Of a DNA stretch of 64,000 bases, positions 34,264 through 42,945 are shown piece by piece. The DNA comes from Dorea_D hominis. GTDB taxonomy: Bacteria > Bacillota > Clostridia > Lachnospirales > Lachnospiraceae. Within the stretch, counting starts at the first letter, position 1. Each line of letters begins with the position of its first letter. The notes beneath the pieces were generated by a model. That model saw only the letters and a program-made list of their open reading frames with translations. It was not told the DNA's origin and ran no database searches. The stretch is taken from contig NZ_JACOOY010000004.1 of assembly GCF_014287705.1 (NCBI RefSeq), positions 124,001-188,000 of the forward strand, read 5' to 3'. The position numbers and the translations under genes are program-made.

Positions 34264-34704
34264 TTATTTCTTTTTTCCAGTCCTGATCTCCTCCATAATC
34301 TTTTTTAAAGCTATAAGGGAACTTGTACGATGATGATGAATGGTACTTCTTACAAGATTCATATATTTTGCAATTTCTGTATCTGTCATATCCAGAAAAA
34401 AAGATAATAAAATTACATTTCGCTTCTTTTCCGGCAAGGACTTTAATGCTTCACCAATCAACTCATCTTTTACTTCTATGTCATAATCAAAGACATGGAA
34501 CATTTCTGATTCAACTATGTAATCATCCATGATTTCCAGTTGTCGTAGTTCCTTCTGCGTTAATTCCGAAAAAGAAATTTCATATTTTAAACGATAATTT
34601 CTTTCTCTCTCATAATCTATCATTTCATTCTTCAACAGGGTTTTGCAGAAACTGTCAAACTGTTTCCTTATTCTTGACTGCTGTTCGGAAGAAGATTTCT
34701 TCAT
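34264..34704 (-). CDS. Sigma-70-like factor (Tn916 Orf7-like)
   Basis: The 146-residue protein has a C-terminal sigma region 4 type helix-turn-helix: LPEKKRNVILLSFFLDMTDT then EIAKYMNLVRSTIHHHRTSS. The N-terminal part is charged and helical. In Tn916 the homologue takes part in the circuit that switches on excision and transfer. GGAGGTGATCTC lies before the ATG. It is directly followed by the Orf8-like gene. Confidence 0.85.
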   Translation of the reverse strand: MKKSSSEQQSRIRKQFDSFCKTLLKNEMIDYERERNYRLKYEISFSELTQKELRQLEIMDDYIVESEMFHVFDYDIEVKDELIGEALKSLPEKKRNVILLSFFLDMTDTEIAKYMNLVRSTIHHHRTSSLIALKKIMEEIRTGKKK

Positions 34705-35228
34705 AAGAGATCACCTCCTTCCGTAACCACCTGAAGCAGAGTGAAATATCTCCCTTTCACTCCATAGCACGAATGGATATATAGCCAGCGTCGAACACCC
34801 GACACTGTTTTTAAAAAATATTTTTTTATATAAAAAACGCCCTTACTGGCTAATACCCATAGGACGTTGTTTATATTTGATATTAAATTTTTCCCACACG
34901 TTCCGAGTGGGTATAATGCACTCTCAACTGCATAACTATTTACATTGCTTAAAATGCAACTTATTTATCTGCCTTTCCACGCATTACGCAGGATTGGCTT
35001 TGATTAGCACAAAAAAATCCTTTCAACAGTTCAGAATACATAGCTCTCCCAAACATGTTCAAAGGATAAAAACACGAAAAAAAACCTTTGAACATTGCGT
35101 TTTTTTATATGCAATATCCAAAGTTTCTTATTTTTCCGAAAGTGCATGATACCCCTCTAATATAGTGATTCATTAGTGCATTTTCTTTCTCTAAAGTGAA
35201 ATATACACTATACATGGAGGTGTATGAT
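34705..35228. promoter_or_regulatory. Divergent control region of ICE regulators
   Basis: This 524-bp region separates the sigma-like gene (minus) from an Xre repressor (plus). On the minus side there is a leader-like stretch near 34830-34870. TATAGTG (35160) and CACTATA (35206) form an inverted pair around the repressor promoter, a possible auto-operator. No further gene was seen. Confidence 0.45.
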
Positions 35229-35579
35229 ATGGCTAAATCTAAGAAAATTGATAAAGACATGGGTTTTCGCCTGAAGAAAGCCAGATTAGACCAAAAGCTG
35301 ACTTATGATGAGCTATCCGAAAAATCCGGTGTTTCATCAAGATATATTAAAGAGATTGAAAATCATGGCAATGTTCCAAGTCTTGAAAAACTCGGACAGC
35401 TCATTCGTGCTTTACACATCTCTGCCGATCCGTTTTTTTATCCGGCAGCTCCAACCGATAATCTGGATTACCAAAGGCTGCTGGTTTATCTTTCAGAATG
35501 TACGGACGATCAGATCACCACTATTCTTGCACTTGTGGAAGCCTATCTTCGTACATATAAAACCCATGAGACAGAATAG
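35229..35579 (+). CDS. Xre family repressor
   Basis: The 116-residue protein starts at the ATG at 35229, 6 bases after GGAGGT; an upstream ATG lacks a ribosome site. The helix-turn-helix is FRLKKARLDQKLTYDELSEK followed by SGVSSRYIKEIENHGNVPSL. The C-terminal part is helical and probably dimerises. It resembles the Tn916 Orf9-type repressor in position, facing away from the sigma-like gene, so it probably keeps ICE transfer silent. Confidence 0.88.
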   Translation: MAKSKKIDKDMGFRLKKARLDQKLTYDELSEKSGVSSRYIKEIENHGNVPSLEKLGQLIRALHISADPFFYPAAPTDNLDYQRLLVYLSECTDDQITTILALVEAYLRTYKTHETE

Positions 35580-35633
35580 CAAAAAGATTTCGATTTTTTC
35601 TGGATTATTTCTGAATTATTCTGAAGAAAAACA

Positions 35634-35665
35634 GGGTGGTCAGCTTCCCGGTAAGCCATCCACCC
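35634..35665. terminator. Terminator between convergent genes
   Basis: GGGTGG and CCACCC with inner GCTT/AAGC form a GC-rich stem between the Xre gene (plus) and the hypothetical gene at 35674 (minus). Confidence 0.65.
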
Positions 35666-35673
35666 CGTTTGAA

Positions 35674-36042
35674 CTATTTTTCAGTATGCATAAGCAATTC
35701 TTTTACTTTATTTCTTTTTTTCAAAATTCCCAATCCTTCAAATATCTGTATCGCATCTATCATTCCCTGATAATACGCTCTTTGTTCTTCTTGAAAATGA
35801 GCATGATCCACAATATCCATATATTTTTCCAAAAGCTCCCTCTGTTCTCCTGAAATCTCTGCCAGCAACTTCTCATATTCCTGATTTGCCTTTTTTAATT
35901 CTTTAGCTGCATTTTTCGCCTCTTTTGTACAAACAGAATACTCACGCTCTCCTGCTTCGCTACGAAGCTCCTCCAATACCTCTGCCACCGTTTCAAATAC
36001 TTCGTTCATTTTTGTATCCACCTTTCCATATAAGTATTGCAT
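35674..36042 (-). CDS. Hypothetical coiled-coil protein (DUF6809-like)
   Basis: The frame is 122 residues from 36042, or 111 from an ATG at 36009, which has a better ribosome site (AAAGGTGG). It is highly charged and helical with EAKNAAKELKKANQEYEKLL, then LEKYMDIVDHAHFQEEQRAY and YQGMIDAIQIFEGLGIL. The pattern recalls small proteins such as DUF6809 found in clostridial mobile elements. I am not certain of the family. Its function is not known. Confidence 0.6.
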   Translation of the reverse strand: MQYLYGKVDTKMNEVFETVAEVLEELRSEAGEREYSVCTKEAKNAAKELKKANQEYEKLLAEISGEQRELLEKYMDIVDHAHFQEEQRAYYQGMIDAIQIFEGLGILKKRNKVKELLMHTEK

Positions 36043-36097
36043 TTTGCAGGCAGTATTATCAGTCCTTGCATTATTTTCAACAACTTTATTCTCTTAT

Positions 36098-36167
36098 ACT
36101 TCATCTTTAGAAGTATATTATCAATAATATTCCGTAAAATCAATCATGTAACACTTCATCTTTAGAA
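36098..36167 (+). promoter_or_regulatory. Direct-repeat operator before second Xre gene
   Basis: A 15-bp repeat ACTTCATCTTTAGAA occurs at 36098-36112 and 36153-36167, 55 bp apart centre to centre, directly before the second Xre gene (ATG at 36181). It is a probable binding site for that protein. Confidence 0.5.
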
Positions 36168-36180
36168 AGTTGGTGTTTGA

Positions 36181-36438
36181 ATGAAGATTTACTGGAATAA
36201 GGAAAATAATTCCAAGAACCTTATCGGACAACGTGTAAAAGCACTACGAATCGAAAAACATATGTCGCAAAAAGCATTAGCCGAACAACTGCAACTTGCC
36301 GGATATGAATTCAGTGATCTTACTGTACTTCGTATCGAACAAGGAACACGTTTTGTACCGGATTATGAAGTAGTTGCCCTTGCAGAATTTTTTCATGTAT
36401 CTTGTGAATACCTCTTGGGTGTCAAAAACGAAAAATAA
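36181..36438 (+). CDS. Xre family HTH protein, 85 residues
   Basis: This is a compact helix-turn-helix protein: VKALRIEKHMSQKALAEQL, then FSDLTVLRIEQGTRFVPDYE. It ends in EFFHVSCEYLLGV, the usual tail of Xre proteins. The ribosome site is weak. A truncated copy of its 3' end lies at 42131-42183. It reads toward the winged-helix gene that shares its terminator. Confidence 0.85.
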   Translation: MKIYWNKENNSKNLIGQRVKALRIEKHMSQKALAEQLQLAGYEFSDLTVLRIEQGTRFVPDYEVVALAEFFHVSCEYLLGVKNEK

Positions 36439-36473
36439 GCAGTGATCTGGATTATTTTCACAGACCACTGCTT
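36437..36473. terminator. Terminator shared by HTH and winged-helix genes
   Basis: AAGCAGTG and CACTGCTT form a stem followed by AAATTTTTATT. It ends the Xre gene and overlaps the 3' end of the winged-helix gene. A near-identical copy lies at about 42182-42218. Confidence 0.6.
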
Positions 36474-36880
36474 AAATTTTTATTAAAGCGATACCCAACT
36501 CCCCATACTGTTTGTATGTAAATCGGTTTACTTGGGTTATCTTCTATTTTCTCACGTAGATTACGGATATGGCTCATGACGATGTTGTAATCGCCGGAAT
36601 AGGATTCCTTCCAGACAATATCATAAATCTGCTCCTTGCTAAACACTCTACCTAGATTGTTGGCTAACAGATAGAGGATTTCAAATTCTGTAAATGTCAA
36701 ATCTATTTCCTGTTTCTGCTTTCTTACCGAACGATTTATATTATCTATTTCTAATCCATTAAAACTCAAATTTGTTTTTGCATTTTCAATTACTTGAAAT
36801 GCTCTTGCTCCCGTATTGACACAGGATATTATATGATTCAGGATTTCTTCCTCACTATCTTCAAATGTCAGTATTAACAT
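36458..36880 (-). CDS. Winged-helix DNA-binding protein, no receiver (copy 1)
   Basis: The 140-residue protein has the OmpR/PhoB-type C-terminal domain (LTFTEFEILYLLANNLGRVF, then SKEQIYDIVWKESYSGDYN and VWGVGYRFNK). In place of a receiver it has a short N-terminal part, LILTFEDSEEEILNHIIS. Related copies are at 42204 and 42946. Such receiver-less regulators are common in Lachnospiraceae mobile DNA. It may control the adjacent ABC cassette. Confidence 0.8.
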   Translation of the reverse strand: MLILTFEDSEEEILNHIISCVNTGARAFQVIENAKTNLSFNGLEIDNINRSVRKQKQEIDLTFTEFEILYLLANNLGRVFSKEQIYDIVWKESYSGDYNIVMSHIRNLREKIEDNPSKPIYIQTVWGVGYRFNKNLSSGL

Positions 36881-36983
36881 TTTCCCATGTAATCACCTAC
36901 TTTATTTTTTTATGCATAAACTTTTAACTAAAACAAATCTGCCGTACTGTGACATTTTTCTTTTACCATCACACAGCTAAAGA

Positions 36984-37445
36984 TTATTCAATATTTAATT
37001 CAGTGTTTCCAGTGAAATTCTCACATTCAATGCCGATATAATTTCCACCATCAGGAAGTGTAATTGTATCACTATAAGTTCCGGTTGCTTCAATCAAAGT
37101 GACTGCTTCATCAGATCCAGAAATCCAAAATACCTTTGCAGTACCTTCCGTAATCTCCAAGGTGCAATCAATGGACACCTCCTTACCGGCTTCTCTCTTT
37201 ATGGAAGTTCCTCCGAACAAATACTCTGTACCTGAAAAGTGCGCATAATCAGCCGTATAAGTCCCTGTATAATCATCAATTCCTTTTTCTTTTTCCCCTT
37301 GCAGTGACGATTTCCCTGTCAGTTCTATGGAGCCCGCAGACTGAACAATGTTATTGTAATGATTGAGAATTTCATCTTTTGAACAGCCAGCAAGCATAAA
37401 ACTTCCCACAAGGACGAATGTTAATGCTAAAACTATTTTCTTCAT
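36984..37445 (-). CDS. Putative lipoprotein
   Basis: The 153-residue protein has a signal peptide with lipobox FMLAGC (Cys near residue 21). The remaining beta-rich domain contains GTYSDTITLPDGGNYIGIEC. It lies directly after two ABC permeases, as an accessory lipoprotein would in peptide-immunity operons. Its role, for example peptide binding at the surface, is inferred. The gene is the last in the transcript started at 39939. Confidence 0.75.
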   Translation of the reverse strand: MKKIVLALTFVLVGSFMLAGCSKDEILNHYNNIVQSAGSIELTGKSSLQGEKEKGIDDYTGTYTADYAHFSGTEYLFGGTSIKREAGKEVSIDCTLEITEGTAKVFWISGSDEAVTLIEATGTYSDTITLPDGGNYIGIECENFTGNTELNIE

Positions 37446-37452
37446 AAAATCA

Positions 37453-38232
37453 TCACCAGCCTTTCTTTGGTGCTACTTTTTTGGCCTTTTTCTTTGTTTG
37501 GGTCGCTTCTCGCTCTTTCATGCACAAAATCAAGATGGCAGAAATAACAACAGCAAGCACAAGACTGCAAGAACAGATTCCGATATTCCAGTTGACTGCG
37601 GTATCATAGCTACGGTAGCCTACCATTCCGAGACTGGCGGTAATCGGATAAAGGTTTGCTAATGTCATATTTCCTGCGGCAAACATCCCTCCATATCCAT
37701 AGACAAAAGCAATGATTACACCGACTAAAAAGCTACCTGCCCTCCGACAAGTAAGAGCGATAATCGGTAGAACCGCAAGATATAAAAAGAAATTAACCGC
37801 CGTAATCTGCAAGGCTGCTTTTAGGGCTAAGGAAATCTCAAAGCCAGGAAATCCCACAATCATTTCTGCTATGATTGTAAACAGACTGCATATCAGCCCG
37901 AAAATAATAGACAGTACGCCGCACACAATCAATTTTCCGGTCAACAGTTTCTTAAAAGAGATCGGCACAGTCAGAATATTTTTCAATGTGTCATCCGTCT
38001 GCTCACGAGAAATCATATATCCAGCAATTAGGCTAATACACATCGGAAAAATCATGGACATATTGTTTTTGATGACCTGTTCTGTAAGATAGGCGAAATC
38101 CCAAACGGAACCATCATTCGCCATAGATGTAAACAACGTCAGCAGGACAGATAGGAGCATGAGTGCAACGCCCGCCCAAAGGATATGATACCTTTTCAAT
38201 TTATAAAATTCTGTTTTTACAATGCGAACCAT
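37453..38232 (-). CDS. ABC-2 type permease (lantibiotic-immunity type)
   Basis: The 259-residue membrane protein has six predicted spans, starting FYKLKRYHILWAGVALMLLS and ending with a lysine-rich tail. The pattern, with SREQTDDTLKNILTVPISFK in the first loop, resembles LanE/LanG and BcrB-type permeases. It pairs with the similar permease just upstream (2-bp gap) and the ATPase to expel or resist a membrane-active peptide. Confidence 0.85.
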   Translation of the reverse strand: MVRIVKTEFYKLKRYHILWAGVALMLLSVLLTLFTSMANDGSVWDFAYLTEQVIKNNMSMIFPMCISLIAGYMISREQTDDTLKNILTVPISFKKLLTGKLIVCGVLSIIFGLICSLFTIIAEMIVGFPGFEISLALKAALQITAVNFFLYLAVLPIIALTCRRAGSFLVGVIIAFVYGYGGMFAAGNMTLANLYPITASLGMVGYRSYDTAVNWNIGICSCSLVLAVVISAILILCMKEREATQTKKKAKKVAPKKGW

Positions 38233-38234
38233 GT

Positions 38235-39020
38235 TTATTCCCCCCTCTGCTTATATAATCTGTCAATCAGTAAGAACGAAACGAATGCCATAATCCCAAG
38301 AATGAATACAACTTGAAATGTTGAGGGAATTAGCCCTGTCATTTGCTCCAAGTCCATTTTTATTCCATGAGCCGCCATATCTCCCGCACTCCAAAATGTA
38401 GTCAGTGGCGTGGGCAGAAGCCATAACATAGTTTTAGGCAGTGTGTCAAACAATGCCGTAGCACTCATGTTCAGAACGCTGTAAAAGACACACAACAAAA
38501 TGGAAAAAACATAGGTCTTACTGAAAAAGACAACAAGGACAATCAACGGGAGTGTTCCTGCCGTAATGAAGATCCCCGTTTCAACCGCCAAAAACAGCTT
38601 ATAACCAATTCCATAAACTTCTAATGTTCCAATTCCGCAAAGAATTGTTGCAATAGTAGAAGCCACGCAAAAAACAATTCCAAAGATAAAAAGGACAATA
38701 ATCTTTGCAAGTACCATTTGCGTGCTGGTTACGGGAATTGTACGCAGATTTTTGAATGTATCGTTGTCGCGTTCCATAAAAAACAGAATAGCGGCAATCA
38801 CTCCGATAATGCAGGGCAGTAAAAACTGGATACCATATCCCAACACCATGTTAAATAGTCCATCGAAAGCATCTGCCCGATCCGTATATCGCTCCATCAT
38901 AGAGGGCGTTGTCATCAGATAAGTCAGCGGGATTGGAAACAGGAACGCAGCCAAAATAATCAGCGGAATAAATTTCTTCCGTTTCAATTTCAAAAATTCG
39001 CATTTGATTAGTTTAAGCAA
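38235..39020 (-). CDS. ABC-2 type permease (lantibiotic-immunity type)
   Basis: The 261-residue membrane protein has six spans and the N-terminal cytoplasmic pattern KCEFLKLKRKKFIPLIILAA. MERDNDTFKNLRTIPVTSTQ lies in the first cytoplasmic loop. It is the second half-permease of the same transporter as 37453-38232. Its start overlaps the ATPase gene by 8 bp, so the three are co-translated. Confidence 0.86.
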   Translation of the reverse strand: MLKLIKCEFLKLKRKKFIPLIILAAFLFPIPLTYLMTTPSMMERYTDRADAFDGLFNMVLGYGIQFLLPCIIGVIAAILFFMERDNDTFKNLRTIPVTSTQMVLAKIIVLFIFGIVFCVASTIATILCGIGTLEVYGIGYKLFLAVETGIFITAGTLPLIVLVVFFSKTYVFSILLCVFYSVLNMSATALFDTLPKTMLWLLPTPLTTFWSAGDMAAHGIKMDLEQMTGLIPSTFQVVFILGIMAFVSFLLIDRLYKQRGE

Positions 39021-39939
39021 TTCCTTCGCCCCCTGTCACACGCTTGAAGTAATCTTCAAGACTTTCTTCACAGGTATGTGCTTCTGATACCTCCAATCCG
39101 TTTTCTACAAAAGCAGTTACAATTTTCCCCACGGGTAGCTCCATATTGTGTAGACGCAGATTGTGGTCGTCTTGTATGGAAAAATGGGTTTCATGGAAAT
39201 TGCGTTCCAAAATTCTTGCCGCCTGTGCAGTATCAGAGAGCGTAAACCGGATATGTTTACTGCTTTTTTGCTCCAACTCAGCAAGGCTTTCTTCTTCCAG
39301 CAATGCACCGTGGTCAATAATTCCAATATCGTCAGCCAGCAAGGAAATCTCCGAAAGAATGTGACTGGAGATTAGAATGGTTTTTCCTCTTGTGTCGCAA
39401 AGCTCACGGATAAAGGATCGCACTTCTGCAATACCGATGGGATCGAGACCGTTGATCGGCTCATCCAAAATCAAAAGCTCCGGATCGTGCATGACTGCAA
39501 GGGCAATCGCCAACCGCTGCTTCATGCCAAGAGAGTATTGCGAAAACAGCTTTTTATCCTTGTAAGGTAGCCCGACCAAATCCAGAGCGTCTTTGATGGC
39601 ATGATTGTTTGGTACTCCACGCAGGGTAGCAAAGATACGCAGGTTCTCCGTACCGGTCAGATTGGGATAAAAACCAGGGGACTCAATCAAACTGCCAATG
39701 CGGGGCAGCAACTTCTTTTCATTTCCTTGCAAAGACTTTCCCCAGATTTTGACCTCACCGGAAGTAGGCTTCGTTAAACCCAACAGCATTTTCATAGTTG
39801 TGGTTTTTCCGGCTCCGTTTCTACCCAACAGACCATAAATTCTCCCACGCTTCACATGGATATTTAAGTCAGCCACACTCTTTTGTGAGCCGTATTGCTT
39901 TGTCAGATTTTTTGTTTCAATGATATAATTTGTATCCAT
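39013..39939 (-). CDS. ABC transporter ATPase (BcrA/LanF type)
   Basis: The protein is 308 residues from the ATG at 39939, after AGGAGG with 8-base spacing. Walker A is GLLGRNGAGKTTTMKML, the signature is QYSLGMKQRLAIA and Walker B is LLILDEPINGLDP. The C-terminal extension of about 90 residues is typical of bacitracin and lantibiotic-immunity ATPases. It powers the permease pair encoded downstream. The promoter carries four 11-bp-spaced repeats, pointing to control by the neighbouring response regulator. Confidence 0.92.
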   Translation of the reverse strand: MDTNYIIETKNLTKQYGSQKSVADLNIHVKRGRIYGLLGRNGAGKTTTMKMLLGLTKPTSGEVKIWGKSLQGNEKKLLPRIGSLIESPGFYPNLTGTENLRIFATLRGVPNNHAIKDALDLVGLPYKDKKLFSQYSLGMKQRLAIALAVMHDPELLILDEPINGLDPIGIAEVRSFIRELCDTRGKTILISSHILSEISLLADDIGIIDHGALLEEESLAELEQKSSKHIRFTLSDTAQAARILERNFHETHFSIQDDHNLRLHNMELPVGKIVTAFVENGLEVSEAHTCEESLEDYFKRVTGGEGIA

Positions 39940-39965
39940 ATTCAAAACCTCCTGTTCTGTAAGGT

Positions 39966-40019
39966 ATTCTATCATGCCAACCTTGCATTAACCTTGCCGC
40001 AACCTTGCATTAACCTTGC
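39966..40019 (-). promoter_or_regulatory. Response-regulator promoter with four 11-bp repeats
   Basis: AACCTTGC occurs at 39979, 39990, 40001 and 40012, exactly 11 bp apart. On the minus strand (GCAAGGTT) it is followed by the -10 box TAGAAT at 39971-39966. The innermost repeats replace the -35 box. This is the design of OmpR-type activator sites. It drives the ATPase-permease-lipoprotein operon. Confidence 0.75.
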
Positions 40020-40073
40020 AATTTGAAATCCAGTAAAATGACAAAGGCTCCCGCCATAAAGACGGGAACCCGC

Positions 40074-40991
40074 TTAACTCTCCAAAGGAAAAAGCAACAT
40101 AAATTCAGTTCCTTTTCCCGGCAAACTTTCAACTGTTATACTTCCACCCATCTTTTCTACAAGCTGATGGACAATAGAAAGACCAAGTCCGCTGCCTTTT
40201 TCAGAGCGTCCTTTATCACACTTATAAAGCCGTTCAAATATGTGTTTCAAATCTTCTTTCTCAATTCCCACTCCATTATCCGCCAGCAGCAGCTCCATGC
40301 TGTTTTCCTTCTTCGATAGGGAGATTTTAATTTTGTCCGCATGGCTATGAGCGATGACATTTTGAATGAGATTATTGATGATTCTCATATAGCTGTCTAT
40401 ATCCAATCTTACCCGGACAGGCTGTTCGGAAATATCAATGTCATAATCAACCTGTTTATCCTCAAAAATCGGTATCCAGTCAATCAGGATATTCCTTGTA
40501 AACTCTGCGGCCTCAATGCTCTGAATTTCCAAAGCAAACTCGTTGGAATTTAACTTGAACCAGTCAAAAAGCACATCAATATATTCTTTCAGATCGTGGG
40601 CTTTCCGGCGAGCAGTTTCAATATAATCATCCCGGTCTTTTCCCGTGACAATACCTTTGTGTGCAGCATCAAGATACCCGATCAGAGTGGTAAGAGGCGT
40701 CCGAACATCGTGAGAAAGGCTCGTCATAAGCTGGCGGTTGGTTTCTTCCGTCTGTCGCACAGCAGAAAGCCTGCTTTCATAAGCCACAACGATCTCATTG
40801 ATTTCATATGCAAGAGGGGCTGTTAGTTCATTTGTTGCAGACAAAATACGCCGATTGCCATTTCCATTTTTCACATCAACCAATGCATCGGTCATTTCTG
40901 CTATTTGTTTTTTTATACGCCGAACGAGAACGATGGAAGTCAATACAGCCACAACAGCAATCACAATGGACAAGAATACGATGATTTCCAT
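40074..40991 (-). CDS. Sensor histidine kinase
   Basis: The 305-residue kinase has one N-terminal membrane span (about 3-23) and no extracellular sensor loop. The dimerisation H-box is TSLSHDVRTPLTTLIGYLDA, with the N-box NNLIQNVIAHS and G-boxes DNGVGI and GSGLGLSIV. Small intramembrane-type kinases like this sense antimicrobial peptides, often through the ABC transporter. It lies 5 bp after the response regulator in the same transcript. Confidence 0.9.
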   Translation of the reverse strand: MEIIVFLSIVIAVVAVLTSIVLVRRIKKQIAEMTDALVDVKNGNGNRRILSATNELTAPLAYEINEIVVAYESRLSAVRQTEETNRQLMTSLSHDVRTPLTTLIGYLDAAHKGIVTGKDRDDYIETARRKAHDLKEYIDVLFDWFKLNSNEFALEIQSIEAAEFTRNILIDWIPIFEDKQVDYDIDISEQPVRVRLDIDSYMRIINNLIQNVIAHSHADKIKISLSKKENSMELLLADNGVGIEKEDLKHIFERLYKCDKGRSEKGSGLGLSIVHQLVEKMGGSITVESLPGKGTEFMLLFPLES

Positions 40992-40996
40992 GCTGA

Positions 40997-41689
40997 CTAC
41001 ACCTCCTTGTTAAAGCGATAACCGATCCCTTTGACAGTTTGGATGTACTTTGGACTGGAGGGGTTGACTTCTAATTTTTTACGAAGCCGACTGATAATCG
41101 CCATAATGTTACTGTCATCATAGAAATATTCTTCACCCCATACTTCTTCATAAATCTGCTGCTTTGTTAAAATCCTTCCTTGATTTTTTACACAATAGAG
41201 CAGCAAATCAAATTCCTTTGGTGGAAGTTCAAAAGTGCCGTTTCCCGTAGTAACGGAACGATTTTCAAGGTCAATTTGTAATCCATCAAAATTCAGCTTT
41301 TGCATCGTTCCGGCTTGCTGATTAAAGCGAGTGTAACGGCGAATGAGGGACACAATACGGGCAATCAGCTCATCCATATCAAACGGCTTTGTCAGATAAT
41401 CGTCCGCTCCCGCCCGTAACCCCCGCACCTTAGAAATGCTGTCATTTTTGGATGTGAACATTAAAATTGGCAAACTATGCTCTTTGCGGATTTCTTCCAG
41501 TGTTTCAAACCCATCCATACCGGGCATCATCACATCCAGTATTACAAGCTGATATTCCTGCTCTTTTAATTTCTGCAAGCCCTCTTTTCCGGTATTACAA
41601 AAATCGGCTGCTATATTTTCCGTTTGTACGCTGCGCTTAATTAAGGCACACAGTTCTCTGTCATCATCTATAATCAAAATTCTATTCAT
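40997..41689 (-). CDS. OmpR family response regulator
   Basis: The protein is 230 residues from the ATG at 41689; the longer frame has no better start. The receiver has the acidic pair in LIIDDDRELC, the phospho-acceptor Asp in LVILDVMMPGMDGFE and Lys in DYLTKPFDMDE. The winged helix ends YIQTVKGIGYRFNK. It likely binds the four GCAAGGTT repeats upstream of the ABC operon and activates it when its kinase senses the peptide. Confidence 0.92.
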   Translation of the reverse strand: MNRILIIDDDRELCALIKRSVQTENIAADFCNTGKEGLQKLKEQEYQLVILDVMMPGMDGFETLEEIRKEHSLPILMFTSKNDSISKVRGLRAGADDYLTKPFDMDELIARIVSLIRRYTRFNQQAGTMQKLNFDGLQIDLENRSVTTGNGTFELPPKEFDLLLYCVKNQGRILTKQQIYEEVWGEEYFYDDSNIMAIISRLRKKLEVNPSSPKYIQTVKGIGYRFNKEV

Positions 41690-41732
41690 GGTACAATTCT
41701 CTCCCTTGTTTTGTCCGACCATCCACAGGTTT

Positions 41733-41870
41733 TTATACTGATTTTGATATCAGCCAAACCATTCCCATCTTTACAGGTCCTGGAATACGTCCACCAGAGC
41801 AAAAATAATTTATCCAACGAGGTGTTACTCCCCATTTTGCACTAGCTTCTTTTAATATCATATAATCCAT
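41733..41870 (-). pseudogene. Helix-turn-helix (excisionase-like) fragment
   Basis: The product, about 45 residues from ATG 41870, is DYMILKEASAKWGVTPRWIN then FCSGGRIPGPVKMGMVWLI. This is the start of a MerR/excisionase-type DNA-binding protein that normally has about 20-30 more residues (typically ...IPKDAKKP). Here it ends at ISKSV, so it appears truncated. GGAGGA precedes the start. The 5' neighbour is the response-regulator gene. Confidence 0.5.
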
Positions 41871-42130
41871 ATCCATTCCTCCGAATATTATTATAATTCG
41901 TTCTTTCGAATAATACAATCATATGCCTTCTACATTGGCACATCCTTCGGGAGTGCATGAAAGGATACCTAGCAAACACTTCCTATGTCATGACACAGAC
42001 GAAATTTCCCACACTTTCCTAACGTCTGTACGATTAAATTTCCATAGGAAAGTCTTCCTGGCATTCTTCTGATTTTCTTCAATTTTCCGCTAGAATAGCT
42101 TGACTTTTCACGCCGTCTGTATCATTAGTT

Positions 42131-42183
42131 AAATTTTTTCATGTATCTTGTGAATATCTCTTGGGTGTTAAAAAGGAAAAATA
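42131..42183 (+). pseudogene. 3' remnant of the second Xre gene
   Basis: About 50 bases match the end of the gene at 36181-36438 with few changes (FHVSCEYLLGVKK then stop). The match continues through the terminator into the winged-helix copy at 42204. The cassette between 36881 and 42130 is therefore flanked by direct repeats of roughly 500 bp. The gap 41871-42130 holds no gene. Confidence 0.75.
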
Positions 42184-42203
42184 AGCAGTGATCTGGAATA
42201 TTT

Positions 42204-42674
42204 TCACAAACCACTGCTTAAATTTTTATTAAAGCGATACCCAACTCCCCACACTGTCTGTATGTACATTGGTTTACTTGGATTATCTTCTATTTTCTCA
42301 CGTAGGTTACGGATATGACTCATAACAATATTATAATCGCCAAAATATGGTTCTTTCCAGACACAATCGTAAATCTGCTCTTTACTGAACACTATTCCGG
42401 CATTTTGTGCTAATAGCAATAAGATTTCAAATTCTGTATAAGTCAACTCAATCTCATTATCTTCCCGAACCACAATCCGCTTATGTTCATCAATGCGAAG
42501 TCCATCAAATATCAGTTTTCGTTTATTGACAATCTGCTGTCGTAAGACTTCTGTTTCCTCATTCAAACATGATAAAATATTGTTGATAATATGTTCTTCG
42601 TTATCTTCCAAGGACAAAATCAGCAACTTCCCAAAAGCACCACCTTCCTTTATACTTTCTATGATTGTAAACAC
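42204..42674 (-). CDS. Winged-helix DNA-binding protein, no receiver (copy 2)
   Basis: The 156-residue frame has the same layout as copy 1. LILSLEDNEEHIINNILSC is the N-terminal part, LTYTEFEILLLLAQNAGIVF and YIQTVWGVGYRFNKNLSSGL follow. The last 60 residues are nearly identical to copy 1. The first 15 codons of the long frame are doubtful, since homology with copy 1 starts at about residue 18. It lies next to the second ABC cassette. Confidence 0.78.
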   Translation of the reverse strand: MFTIIESIKEGGAFGKLLILSLEDNEEHIINNILSCLNEETEVLRQQIVNKRKLIFDGLRIDEHKRIVVREDNEIELTYTEFEILLLLAQNAGIVFSKEQIYDCVWKEPYFGDYNIVMSHIRNLREKIEDNPSKPMYIQTVWGVGYRFNKNLSSGL

Positions 42675-42945
42675 ACTACACCACTTAACAACTCTTTATT
42701 GTAGTAAGTTGATAGACTGCTGTGCAACGGCTTTTTTCTTTTATCATCGTCCGGCACTTTGATAACAAACTATTCTTCTTTCTGAGGGGTATAATACAAT
42801 TCAAATGTTACATAAATATCCGATGTAACTTTGCTTCCGACAGAAAATCAGGCTGAATTGTTACAAATCTCGTATATTTTAAAGAAATCGGATAAAGTTG
42901 AAAATCAGCGAAGCAGCATTTATTAATTACTCCGCTGATTTACTG

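Noticed and set aside
41871..42130. Possible regulatory RNA between the HTH fragment and the Xre remnant
   Set aside because: No stable hairpin, promoter pair or conserved motif could be supported.
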